64,000 nt of DNA from Falsiroseomonas sp050563545 (GTDB lineage: Bacteria; Pseudomonadota; Alphaproteobacteria; Acetobacterales; Acetobacteraceae): the NCBI RefSeq assembly GCF_050563545.1, contig NZ_JBNXUM010000015.1, forward strand, positions 115,811-179,810, read 5' to 3'. The position numbers and the translations under genes are program-made. The notes under the pieces are model-generated. The model was not told where the DNA came from and made no database searches. It worked only from the letters and a program-made list of their open reading frames with translations. Below, one piece after another: positions 51,780-60,094 of this stretch; position 1 is the first letter of the stretch, and every line of letters begins with the position of its first letter.

Positions 51780-53522
51780 TCAGAACCGCTGCAGCACGCG
51801 CCAGTAGAAGGCATTGGTGGAGAGGGGATCGACCGTGAGCTCGCCTTGCGGCCGCGTCACCAGGCGCGAGACGCCCTCGAGCTGGATCTCGGTGTTCCGG
51901 GCGCCGATGAAGCGGACCCCGGCACCGACCGAGGAAAGCCGCCGCGTCTGCGCATCCACGCCGTTGTCCCAGGCCTGGCCCCAGTCCCAGAAGGCGTAGT
52001 ACTGGGCGGTCAGGTCCACGGTCGCGCCGAATGCGCGGATGCTGTAGACATCGTCCAGCCGCAGCTCCACCGTCGTTGAGAGCGCGCTGTCGCCGCTGAC
52101 CTCGCCGGCGTAGTAGCCGCGGTTCATGCGCAGGCCGCCGAGATAGAACTTCTCGATCGGCGGCAGGATGTCGCCGCTGTACTGGCCGGCGACCATGCCG
52201 AACACGCCGAAGGTCGCGCCTTCCCAGGGCGAGAAGATGGCCTGGTTGCGCGTGATCTCGCCATTGGCCTTGCGGAAATCCACGACCTGGTTGACCCGCC
52301 CGGCCAGCGCCGCGCCGTTGCTGCTGGCGCCGAGCGCGGCGGTGGCCTGGGTCAGGCGGATATTCGCGGTGCTGAGCGCCGGCCGGTCGTCGCCCACCCA
52401 GAAGTCGCGCCTCGCCCAGTCCGCGCCGACGCGAAAGGGACGCAGGCTGTCGGTGCTCAGCAGCGAGGAGACGCCGCTCGGCCCGCCGACGCTGACGTCG
52501 TTCTGCAACGCTTCGGCCAGCGCGAAGAGCGTGACCGACTGGTCGCGGCGGCGGACCAGGGGATAGGTCACGCCGATGGAAAAGTTCGTCGTGGTGCCCT
52601 CGTAGCCGATGGCGCGCAGGCTGCCGGAGGGCATCGAATTGCCGGCGCCGGCCTGGACGCGCAGCTTGAGGCCGGAGGCGCCGATGAAGGCCTCTACGCC
52701 GACCTGGCCGAAGGTCTGCGTGCCGTTGATGCTGCGGAACAGCACGAAATCCGTCCGCTCGCCGAACTGCGTCAGGCTGTTGAGGCTCATCAGCGCCACC
52801 GCCTGCTCCGGCCCGACCAGCTCGAAGCCGCGGTTGTCCGCGGCGACGAGGCCCGACAGGAGCTCCCGCGAGACCTGGGCGATGAGCTGGAGCGTTCCAG
52901 GCTCTGCCCCCGGCATCGGCCGCAGCACGGCGCGCAGCGTGACGCCCGGCACTTCCTGCGCCAGCAGCAACTGCCGCTCGAGCGTGGCCTGGTCGAGCGG
53001 ACCTTCGGTGACCAACCGCTGAAGGAACAGCAGGACCTGCGTCGCGGCGGGGCCGATGTCGCCATCGAGCTTGACCTCGGCGATCCGGCCCTCGGCGACG
53101 ACGAAGCGGAGCCGGCCGCCCGGCTCGATCTCCGCCGACACGGCGGTCAGCGGGTAGCCACCGTCGCGATAGCGGCGGAGCAGGGCCGTCCGCGCCTCCT
53201 CGATCCGCTCGAGCGGCACGGCGGGACCGACCAGGCCGGCCACGAGCGGAGCGAGTTCGACGGGCGAGAACGCCGTGGCGCCGTCGATGCGCACGGCCGC
53301 GACGGCGACCGAGACGTCGGGCATCTGCCCGGGCGAGACCGGCGTGGGAGAAGGCACGGCAGGGGTGAGCGGCGGCGCGGGACGCGGCAGCACGCGCGGG
53401 ATCGGCGAGCCCTGTGGGACGGGGCCAGGCACGCCCACGCGCGGGGCAGGCTGCGCGATCGCCCACGACGGCAGCGCCATCGTGGCGGCCAGGGCCACCA
53501 GACTCCGTTGGAAGAAGCGCAT
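51780..53522 (-). CDS. TpsB outer-membrane transporter (ShlB/FhaC/HecB family)
   Basis: A 580-residue Omp85-superfamily transporter for the adjacent exoprotein. The signal peptide is RSLVALAATMALPSWAIAQ. A Pro-rich region (about 30-65) is followed by POTRA domains (about 68-215; RIEEARTALLRRYRDGGYPL, RLRFVVAEGRIAEVKLDG) and a beta barrel to the end. In the barrel, LGGLRMNRGYYAGEVSGDSA carries the conserved RG(Y/F) tip of loop L6, and the protein ends with Phe (VLQRF), as outer-membrane barrels do. The stop lies 13 bases before the TpsA start. It is the first gene of the minus-strand TpsB-TpsA-CHAT-kinase array and is transcribed divergently from vgrG. Confidence 0.94.
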   Translation of the reverse strand: MRFFQRSLVALAATMALPSWAIAQPAPRVGVPGPVPQGSPIPRVLPRPAPPLTPAVPSPTPVSPGQMPDVSVAVAAVRIDGATAFSPVELAPLVAGLVGPAVPLERIEEARTALLRRYRDGGYPLTAVSAEIEPGGRLRFVVAEGRIAEVKLDGDIGPAATQVLLFLQRLVTEGPLDQATLERQLLLAQEVPGVTLRAVLRPMPGAEPGTLQLIAQVSRELLSGLVAADNRGFELVGPEQAVALMSLNSLTQFGERTDFVLFRSINGTQTFGQVGVEAFIGASGLKLRVQAGAGNSMPSGSLRAIGYEGTTTNFSIGVTYPLVRRRDQSVTLFALAEALQNDVSVGGPSGVSSLLSTDSLRPFRVGADWARRDFWVGDDRPALSTANIRLTQATAALGASSNGAALAGRVNQVVDFRKANGEITRNQAIFSPWEGATFGVFGMVAGQYSGDILPPIEKFYLGGLRMNRGYYAGEVSGDSALSTTVELRLDDVYSIRAFGATVDLTAQYYAFWDWGQAWDNGVDAQTRRLSSVGAGVRFIGARNTEIQLEGVSRLVTRPQGELTVDPLSTNAFYWRVLQRF

Positions 53523-53699
53523 GTCCCCCTTTGCCGCTCACGAAGCGCCAATGAATCGGTAGGGCCACGCGCCTCGAATCGCAATGGCGGTTTCAACTTT
53601 CTCGACAGTCAGAGCGAACTGGCGCGCGCGTCGCGGGAACGCTAGCATGCGAAGGGCTGCCGCGCCGGGCGCGCCGCCGATGGGACGGGACAAAGACAG

Positions 53700-55739
53700 T
53701 TGCAGCTTCCCAACCGGGATACGGCGGTACTGGCGATGACGCTGGACGGCGATCCGGCGGCGCTCGCGCCCATCCGCATGGTGGCGCGGGAGGCGATCTC
53801 GCAGGCCTATGAAGTCGACATCACGGCAGTGCATGTCGGGCCCGACTTCGCGCCCGAGGAGATCCTGCAAAAGAAGGTTGTGCTGACGCTGCGCTGGGCG
53901 GACAAGGAGCGCACCTTCGCCGGCTACGTCCAGGAATACGCGCCGGTCGTGGGCGGCTTCCGGGAATACGCGGCCTGCCGGATCAAGGTCGTGCCGAAGC
54001 TTTGGGGACTGTCGATCGCGACGGACTGCCGCATCTTCCAGGAGAAGACCGCGGAGGACATCCTGTCCCTGGTCTTCGCGCTGGCCGGCGTGGAGTCCAG
54101 CTTCAAGATCACGGGCGCCAAGCCGACGCTGCCCTACCGCACCCAATACAACGAGTCATGCCTCGACTTCGCCCGGCGAATCATGGAGGAGAGCGGCTGG
54201 TTCTTTTTCTTCTCCCATGGCGACTCGGGCGAGGAAGTGGTGGTGGCGGACAGCAACACCGCCTTTGATTCGCTCGGCGCGATCGAGAAGGACAGCGGCC
54301 TGATCGGCAGCATGCTCCCGGTCCACGGCATCGCCACGGCCAAGGAAACCACCTCGGACTACGACCCGGTCTCGCCGACGACCGATCTCAGCGCCGAGAT
54401 GGAAACCAAGCTCGCCCAGACCGGCCTGCTCAGCATCAAGAGCTTCGCCTGGCCCGCGCGCGCGACCCAGGCCGATGCCGCTACCGAGCGGGTCAAGGCG
54501 CGGATGGAAGCAGCCGAGGCAATGTCCGCCCTGCTGCAGGGCGAGGGCCGTTGGCCGGAGATGGTTCCGGGCTGCCTTTTCGAGGTGCCGGACGGCACGC
54601 GCGGCTTGCCTTCCGGCACCTTCGGCATCCGCAGCGTCCGGCACGAGGCCGTTGACGAAACCTGGCTGACGGGAACGGGCGCGGCCAGCTACGCCAACAC
54701 CTTCGAGGCCTTCCCCGAGGCGCAGCCCTGGCGCGAGCCCATGGACACGCCGCGCCCCCGCATGGATGGCGTGCACGCCGCCGTCGTGATCGGGGAGGAC
54801 GATCCAGGGGGCGTGTTCACCGACGACCTTGGCCGCGTGAAGATCCGCTTCTTCTGGGACCACCGGCAGGAAGCAACGACGGGCGACGGCATCTGGGCCC
54901 GCGTGGTGCAGCCATGGGCCGGCAAGGGCTGGGGCGCGCAGTTCATCCCGCGCATCGGCACAGAGGTCGCCTGCGCCTTCATGAATGGCGATCCCGACTA
55001 CCCCGTGGTGCTGGGCGGCCTCTACAACGGCCAGGACACGCCGATCTTCCTCAAGGCGGACAAGGACAAGTCGGGGTTCCGCAGCCGCTCCTTCGAGACG
55101 GCGGCCGGCGGCGGCGAGGAATTCTCCGAGTTCACCTTCAACGACAAGAAGGGGCACGAGGAGGTCTTCCTCCATGCCCAGAAGGACTACAAGGTCAACG
55201 TCGAGAACGACCTCAAGCTCAAGGTCGACAACTGCCGCATCGTCGAGATCACGAAGGACGACACCGTCGGGATCAAGGGCAAGCAGGACTACACGGTGAA
55301 GGGCAACCAGACCCTGGTCATCGAGGAAGGCCACCGCAAGATCGACGTCAAGAAGGGCGACCAAATCACGACGCTCGGCAAGGGCGACTATAAGGTCACC
55401 ACCGATCTCGGCGACATGAAGTTCAAGGCGGCGGCGGGTGAGGTGATGATCGAGGCGATGAAATCCATCACGCTCAAGGTCGGCGCCAACACGGTGATCA
55501 TCGACATGAAGGGCGTGAAGATCAACGGGATGATGCTGAAGTTCAAGGCCGAGATGATCGCCCAGATAGACTCCGGCCTGATGACCAAGATGAAGGCCGG
55601 CATCATGACGAAGGTGGAAAGCGGCGTCGTCACGATGGTGAAGGGTGGCGTCGCCACCTTGGCCGAAGGCGGCACGGCGACCGTCGTGAAGGGTGGTGCA
55701 GCGACGCTCGTCAAGGGCGGCGTCGTGATGATCAACTGA
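53700..55739 (+). CDS. vgrG: T6SS spike protein VgrG
   Basis: A 679-residue VgrG, trimeric tip of the Hcp tube. The gp27-like part runs from the start to about 370 (CLDFARRIMEESGWFFFFSH is typical) and the gp5-like OB fold to about 450 (VKIRFFWDHRQ, WARVVQPWAGKGWGAQFIPR, GDPDYPVVLGGLYNG). The long beta-helix needle ends in octapeptide repeats (622-677). No effector domain follows the needle, so it is not an evolved VgrG; cargo must bind through adaptors, PAAR or Hcp. The start is TTG at 53700 with only a poor ribosome-binding site; the nearest in-frame ATG (53736) would remove 12 residues. It begins a plus-strand operon that continues through tssM. Confidence 0.94.
   Translation: MQLPNRDTAVLAMTLDGDPAALAPIRMVAREAISQAYEVDITAVHVGPDFAPEEILQKKVVLTLRWADKERTFAGYVQEYAPVVGGFREYAACRIKVVPKLWGLSIATDCRIFQEKTAEDILSLVFALAGVESSFKITGAKPTLPYRTQYNESCLDFARRIMEESGWFFFFSHGDSGEEVVVADSNTAFDSLGAIEKDSGLIGSMLPVHGIATAKETTSDYDPVSPTTDLSAEMETKLAQTGLLSIKSFAWPARATQADAATERVKARMEAAEAMSALLQGEGRWPEMVPGCLFEVPDGTRGLPSGTFGIRSVRHEAVDETWLTGTGAASYANTFEAFPEAQPWREPMDTPRPRMDGVHAAVVIGEDDPGGVFTDDLGRVKIRFFWDHRQEATTGDGIWARVVQPWAGKGWGAQFIPRIGTEVACAFMNGDPDYPVVLGGLYNGQDTPIFLKADKDKSGFRSRSFETAAGGGEEFSEFTFNDKKGHEEVFLHAQKDYKVNVENDLKLKVDNCRIVEITKDDTVGIKGKQDYTVKGNQTLVIEEGHRKIDVKKGDQITTLGKGDYKVTTDLGDMKFKAAAGEVMIEAMKSITLKVGANTVIIDMKGVKINGMMLKFKAEMIAQIDSGLMTKMKAGIMTKVESGVVTMVKGGVATLAEGGTATVVKGGAATLVKGGVVMIN
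55563..55730 (+). repeat. Octapeptide repeats at the VgrG needle tip
   Basis: Seven consecutive 8-residue units with the pattern xxxGxxxT, the last one diverging, span residues 622-677 (for example KMKAGIMT, KVESGVVT, MVKGGVAT, LAEGGTAT, VVKGGAAT), followed only by Ile-Asn. This matches the octapeptide rule of the phage T4 gp5 beta-helix, where the glycine sits at a turn of a trimeric helix. Confidence 0.8.
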
Positions 55740-55740
55740 T

Positions 55741-56331
55741 ATGTCGCAATCACTCCCGCCCCGTCTGAAATTCGCCGGCGCGCTGCCCGACGTCATCGCC
55801 CGTGCCGACCTGCCGCCCGAAGCCGCGCCCTTGGTCGAGGGCGTGGCAGGTCCGGCCGAAGCGATGGACTGCCTGGCGGCTGCCGGCTTCCTTTCCGAGG
55901 CCGTGAAGATCGCCGCGCATGCCCTGCCGAAGCGCGAGGCGGTCTGGTGGGCCTGCATGTGCGCCCGCCATACCGCGCCGAAGGACGTCCCGAGCCTCGA
56001 GGCGATCTGCCAGGCGGCGGAGGCCTGGGTCCGCAGCCAGACCGAAGACGCCCGCTACGCCGCCTTTCGCCTGGCGGAAGCGAACGGCCTCGATACGCCC
56101 GAGGCCTGGGCCGCGGTCGGCGCCTTCTGGTCCGGCGATTCGATGTCCGCGCCGGAGGCGCCGAAGGTGCCGCCCGCGCCGCATCTTGCCGGATTGGCCG
56201 TGGCGGGTTCAGTGAACCTCTCGTCAATCCGCGGCGATGTGCTGTTGCGCGATGCGCGCGTGGCCCGCTTCCTCGACAGCGCGCGGGACATCGCGCGCGG
56301 CGGCGCCGGCCGCCTGCCACCGGAGGGCTGA
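55741..56331 (+). CDS. DUF6931-like protein between vgrG and PAAR
   Basis: A 196-residue soluble, Ala-rich, mostly helical protein. It looks like the DUF6931 family as I remember it, which sits between vgrG and PAAR genes in several proteobacterial T6SS clusters. LPKREAVWWACMCARHTAP and FRLAEANGLDTPEAWAA are the most distinctive segments. No catalytic motif, signal peptide or membrane segment is seen. It starts one base after the vgrG stop and ends four bases before the PAAR start. The position between the spike and its tip suggests an adaptor or chaperone that loads cargo or PAAR on VgrG; this is inferred from context only. Confidence 0.8.
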   Translation: MSQSLPPRLKFAGALPDVIARADLPPEAAPLVEGVAGPAEAMDCLAAAGFLSEAVKIAAHALPKREAVWWACMCARHTAPKDVPSLEAICQAAEAWVRSQTEDARYAAFRLAEANGLDTPEAWAAVGAFWSGDSMSAPEAPKVPPAPHLAGLAVAGSVNLSSIRGDVLLRDARVARFLDSARDIARGGAGRLPPEG

Positions 56332-56335
56332 TCCG

Positions 56336-56626
56336 ATGCCGATGCCTGCCGCACGGCTGACCGACATGCAGGTCTGCCCGATGTTCACCGGGCCGGTGCC
56401 GCATGTCGGCGGCATCATTGCCATGGGCTTCCCGACGGTGCTGATCTCCTTCCTGCCGGCGGCGCGGATGGGCGACCCGACGATCTGCGTTGGCCCGCCC
56501 GGCACCATCGTGAAGGGATCGCCGACCGTTCTCATCGGCAACCAGCCTGCGGCGCGCATGACCGACCAGACCGCCCATGGCGGCACGATCGTCCTCGGTG
56601 CGCCCACCGTCCTGATCGGACCCTGA
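56336..56626 (+). CDS. PAAR-domain spike tip protein
   Basis: A 96-residue stand-alone PAAR protein that caps the VgrG needle with a zinc-bound cone. The repeated PAAR strands are visible (MPAARLTD, FLPAARMGDP, NQPAARMTDQ), alternating with FPTVLISFL, SPTVLIGN and APTVLIGP. The likely zinc ligands are Cys14, His23, Cys51 and His81. There is no N- or C-terminal extension, so it is not itself a toxin carrier. It is embedded in the vgrG operon, two bases before tagH. Confidence 0.94.
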   Translation: MPMPAARLTDMQVCPMFTGPVPHVGGIIAMGFPTVLISFLPAARMGDPTICVGPPGTIVKGSPTVLIGNQPAARMTDQTAHGGTIVLGAPTVLIGP

Positions 56627-56628
56627 CC

Positions 56629-58206
56629 TTGCGCTTGACGCTCTCGACGCTCCGCTGCCCCGACACCGTGCCGCCGGAGACGCGGTCCACCGGCGGGGGT
56701 GAGTTCAGCCTCGGCCGCGCGCCGGACAACGCGTGGGTGCTGGCCGATCCCGATCGCCACCTGTCCAAGCGACATTGTATCCTGGCCTTCCGTAATGGCG
56801 GGTGGCAGATCGCCGACACCAGCACCAACGGCACCTTCCTGAACCGCGAGGCCGAGCCGATCGGCCAGGGGCAGATCCGCGACCTGCGCGACGGCGACCG
56901 CATCCGCCTCGGCGCCTACGAGATCGAGGTGCGGATCGAGGAAGCGGCGATGCCCGCGGGCGGGACCGGCGGAGGCGTCGGCGCCGGGGCGCCGGCCTCG
57001 CGCTTCGGCGGCGGCAATCCCTTCGACGAGGATGTCTTCGCCCCCACCCCGCCGCCCCGCCCGGCCTTCGGCGAGGCGCCGACGCCGAGCGCCTTCGGCA
57101 ATGATTCGCCGCTCCTGCCCGCGGACTTCGACCCGCTCGGCCCGGCCGAGCCCGACCCGTTCCGCGGGCCGAGCGTCGCCGACCACTCGCCTTCCGTCAG
57201 CGACGCCTTCCGCCCGCCGCCGGTGATCCCCGGCACAGGCGGCGGCGGGCTGCCGGACGACTGGGACCTCGACGAGCCGCTGATCCCGCCCGCCGCGCCG
57301 GCGCCCGCCGCTGCGCCGCCCATGCCGCGCGCGGCGCCGCCGCCGCCACCGCCGATCGCGCCCGAGGCGATGCCCTTCGCCGAGGAGCCCTTCGCGCCCG
57401 CGCCGCAGCCGGTCTTCGCCCCGCCGCCGCCCGCGCCGCCGCCCGCCGCCGTCGTGCCGCCGCCGGCGGCCGTGCCGATTGCGCCGCCCGCCGCGATGGC
57501 ACCGCCCGTGCTGCAACCCGCCGCACCGCCAGCCGCACCGCCAGCCGCGCCGCCCGCGGCGGCGCCCGTCGCCGAACCCGTCCGGTCGCCGCCCGCTGCG
57601 CCCCCCGCGGCCCCTGTGGCCGATGACGGCGCGGCGCTGGCCGCGTTCCTGCGCGGCGCGGGCATGCCCAAGGCGCGCATGGACGACCCCATCGCCACGA
57701 TGGAGGAACTCGGCCGCGCTTTCCGCCAGATCGTCTCCGGCCTCCGCGCCGTGCTGATCGCGCGCGCCTCGATCAAGGGCGAGTTCCGGATCGAGCAGAC
57801 GATGATCCGCGCCAAGGGCAACAATCCCCTGAAGTTCTCGGCCGACGACGACGACGCGCTGTCGGCCATCCTCGGCACCGGGCGGCGCACCAACATGGGC
57901 CCCTCCGACGCCATCGCCGAGGCGCTGCGCGACATCACCCTGCACGAGCTCGCCACCATCGCCGCCATGCAGGCGGCGACGCGGGAGGTGCTGAAATGGC
58001 TCTCGCCGGAGGAAGCGATGGCCTCCTCCGGCGGCGGCCTGCTGCCCATGCAGCGCAAGGCCAAGGCCTTCGACGTCTTCGAGGACACGCACCGCGCGCT
58101 CGTCGCCGCGCTCTCCGACGATTTCGAGCGCGTCTTCGGCAAGGCCTTTGCCACCGCCTACGAACAGGCGCTGCACGAGGCGTCGGCGAAACAGGAGAGA
58201 CCATGA
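56629..58206 (+). CDS. tagH: T6SS FHA-domain protein TagH (Fha/ImpI)
   Basis: A 525-residue phospho-threonine-binding regulator. The FHA domain (about 1-105) has FSLGRAPDN, DRHLSKRHC and DTSTNGTFLN, the Arg/Ser/Asn residues that read phospho-threonine. A Pro/Ala-rich linker (about 110-330) leads to the TagH C-terminal domain (about 335-520; FRQIVSGLRAVLIARASIKG, FEDTHRALVAALSDDFERVF). In other species a kinase phosphorylates Fha to trigger T6SS assembly; the kinase at 35457-37676 could do that. The start is TTG at 56629, two bases after the PAAR stop; the stop overlaps tssJ (ATGA). Confidence 0.94.
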   Translation: MRLTLSTLRCPDTVPPETRSTGGGEFSLGRAPDNAWVLADPDRHLSKRHCILAFRNGGWQIADTSTNGTFLNREAEPIGQGQIRDLRDGDRIRLGAYEIEVRIEEAAMPAGGTGGGVGAGAPASRFGGGNPFDEDVFAPTPPPRPAFGEAPTPSAFGNDSPLLPADFDPLGPAEPDPFRGPSVADHSPSVSDAFRPPPVIPGTGGGGLPDDWDLDEPLIPPAAPAPAAAPPMPRAAPPPPPPIAPEAMPFAEEPFAPAPQPVFAPPPPAPPPAAVVPPPAAVPIAPPAAMAPPVLQPAAPPAAPPAAPPAAAPVAEPVRSPPAAPPAAPVADDGAALAAFLRGAGMPKARMDDPIATMEELGRAFRQIVSGLRAVLIARASIKGEFRIEQTMIRAKGNNPLKFSADDDDALSAILGTGRRTNMGPSDAIAEALRDITLHELATIAAMQAATREVLKWLSPEEAMASSGGGLLPMQRKAKAFDVFEDTHRALVAALSDDFERVFGKAFATAYEQALHEASAKQERP

Positions 58207-58664
58207 GCATCACCCGTCGCGCGAGCCTGATCCTGCCGCTCGCCGCCGCTTCCTGCGCGAGCCCGCCGCCGCCGCCGCCCTCCGTCACCCTCTCGATCCA
58301 GGGCGGGGCGGACCAGAACCCCGACCCGACCGGCCGTCCCTCGCCGGTCGCGCTGTCCGTCTTCTACCTCACCCAGACCGCGAAGTTCGAACGCGCCGAC
58401 GTCTTCGCCCTGACCGAGCGCGAGCGCGACACGCTCGGCCAGGACAGCACGGGGTCCGAGCAGTTCGTCATCGCGCCCGGCGAGAGCCGGTCGGTGACGC
58501 GGGAGCTGCGCCAGGGCGTGCAGGCGATCGGCGTCGTCGCGCTGTTCCGCGACGTGGACAGCGGCGCGCAGTGGCGCGCGGTGCGCAGCATCGCACCCAG
58601 CGGCTCGACATCGCTGACCATCCGGCTGGCCCGCAACGCGGTCACGCTCGCAGCCGCGGGTTGA
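58203..58664 (+). CDS. tssJ: T6SS outer-membrane lipoprotein TssJ
   Basis: A 153-residue SciN-type lipoprotein. The lipobox ends at Cys18 (AAASC), after RRASLILPLA. The mature part has VALSVFYLTQTAKFERADVF and the conserved VIAPGESRSVTRELRQGVQA with VVALFRDVDSGAQWR. It joins TssM in the periplasm to anchor the membrane complex to the outer membrane. The ATG at 58203 overlaps the tagH stop by four bases with AGGAG just upstream. Confidence 0.93.
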   Translation: MSITRRASLILPLAAASCASPPPPPPSVTLSIQGGADQNPDPTGRPSPVALSVFYLTQTAKFERADVFALTERERDTLGQDSTGSEQFVIAPGESRSVTRELRQGVQAIGVVALFRDVDSGAQWRAVRSIAPSGSTSLTIRLARNAVTLAAAG

Positions 58665-58742
58665 ACAGGCTTACCTGCCACTCGCGATGCTGTTAGCCTC
58701 GCGCGACGAGGTCAGGGGGATACGAGGAATGGGCACGCCGGC

Positions 58743-60068
58743 ATGAGCTGGTCCAGCCGCGTGATCTGGCAGGAAGGGATGTTCCTGCGCGCGCAGCATT
58801 TCCAGCAGCAGGACCGCTGGCTCGACGGGCTGGTGCGCGGCGCGTTCCGGCCGCTGCGGCCGCATCCCTGGGGCGTGACGGAGCTCACGCTGGACCGCGA
58901 CCTGCTCGCGACCGGGCGCTTCGCCGTCGTCTCGGCCGCCGGCCTGTTCGAGGACGGGACGCCCTTCGCCATTCCCGCCGAGGCCGACCACCCCGCGCCG
59001 CTCGAGCTGCAGGAATCCGCGCGCAACACGCTCGTTCATCTCTGCCTGCCCATACGACAGCCCGGCGCCCCTGAGGTAGCAGGGCCCGACGGGGACGGGC
59101 GGCTTGGCGCGCACGCCTTCGGTGCCTACGACACGCATTCCGCCTCGCCGCAGCCGGCCGAGCTGCAGGTCGGCAAGCTGCGCCTGCGCTACATGCTCGA
59201 AACCGAGGACCGCACGGGCTACCTCTCGATCGGCCTCGCCCGCGTCATCGAGGTGTCATCGAACCGCCAGGTGCAGCTCGACGAGCGCTGGATCGCCCCC
59301 GCGCTCGCCTGCGGCGCGGTCACGCCGCTGGCCGGGCTGATCGCCGAGCTCGCGGGTATGCTGAACCAGCGCGGCGACGCGCTCGCCGGGCGGCTGACGG
59401 CGCCGGGCTCCCGCGGGGTGGCGGAGGTCGCGGACTTCCTGCTGCTGCAATCCGTCAACCGCTGGCAGAAGCTGCTGGAGCATTGGGGCGCGAACGGCGC
59501 CGTCCACCCCGAGGAGCTCTACGCGACGCTCGTGCAGATGGCGGGCGAGTTCGCGACCTTCACCGAAGCGACGCGCCGCCCGAGCACCTATCCCGCCTAC
59601 CGGCACGAGGACCTGCAGCGCAGCTTCGCGCCCGTGGTGGCGGACCTGCGCCGCTCGCTCTCGGCCGTCATCGAATCCACCGCCGTCGCGATCCCGCTGC
59701 AGGAACGGCGTCACGGCGTGCGCGTCGGGCCGCTGACGGACCGCGCGATCCTGCGCGCCTCCTCCTTCGTGCTGTCGGTGCAGGCCGACATGCCGGCCGA
59801 GAACCTCCGCCGCCTGTTCCCCGCGCAGGTGAAGATCGGCGCCGCCGAGCACATCCGCGAGCTCGTCAATGTCGCCATGCCCGGCATCGCGGTGCGCCCG
59901 CTGCCGGTCGCGCCGCGGCAGATCCCGTTCTACGCCGGCGCCGTCTATTTCGAGCTCGATCGCGGCAGCCAGCACTGGCAGTACATGCAGAATTCCGGCG
60001 GCTTCGCCATCCATGTCTCCGGCGATTTCCCGAACCTGCGGCTCGAACTCTGGGCGATCCGCGGGTGA
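58743..60068 (+). CDS. tssK: T6SS baseplate-membrane connector TssK
   Basis: A 441-residue TssK (ImpJ/VasE family) that links the TssEFG baseplate to TssL/TssM, related to phage receptor-binding proteins. The N-terminus VIWQEGMFLRAQHFQQQDRW is the family signature; other blocks are LNQRGDALAGRL, LLLQSVNRW and HPEELYATLVQMAGEFATFT, and the C-terminal domain that binds TssL is present (VRPLPVAPRQIPFYAGAVYF). Normal length. It starts 78 bases after tssJ and 26 bases before tssL. Confidence 0.95.
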   Translation: MSWSSRVIWQEGMFLRAQHFQQQDRWLDGLVRGAFRPLRPHPWGVTELTLDRDLLATGRFAVVSAAGLFEDGTPFAIPAEADHPAPLELQESARNTLVHLCLPIRQPGAPEVAGPDGDGRLGAHAFGAYDTHSASPQPAELQVGKLRLRYMLETEDRTGYLSIGLARVIEVSSNRQVQLDERWIAPALACGAVTPLAGLIAELAGMLNQRGDALAGRLTAPGSRGVAEVADFLLLQSVNRWQKLLEHWGANGAVHPEELYATLVQMAGEFATFTEATRRPSTYPAYRHEDLQRSFAPVVADLRRSLSAVIESTAVAIPLQERRHGVRVGPLTDRAILRASSFVLSVQADMPAENLRRLFPAQVKIGAAEHIRELVNVAMPGIAVRPLPVAPRQIPFYAGAVYFELDRGSQHWQYMQNSGGFAIHVSGDFPNLRLELWAIRG

Positions 60069-60094
60069 CGCAACCAGGCTGAGGGGAGGGCGGG

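Noticed and set aside
45371..51838. Long plus-strand open frames (about 1,000 residues each) opposite the TpsA gene
   Set aside because: They have low-complexity Arg/Ala/Gly composition, no start context and no motif; antisense frames of a high-GC gene stay open by chance.
55741..56331. Idea that the gene after vgrG is an effector or immunity protein
   Set aside because: No catalytic motif, signal peptide or membrane segment, and no matching toxin partner; an adaptor role fits the position better.
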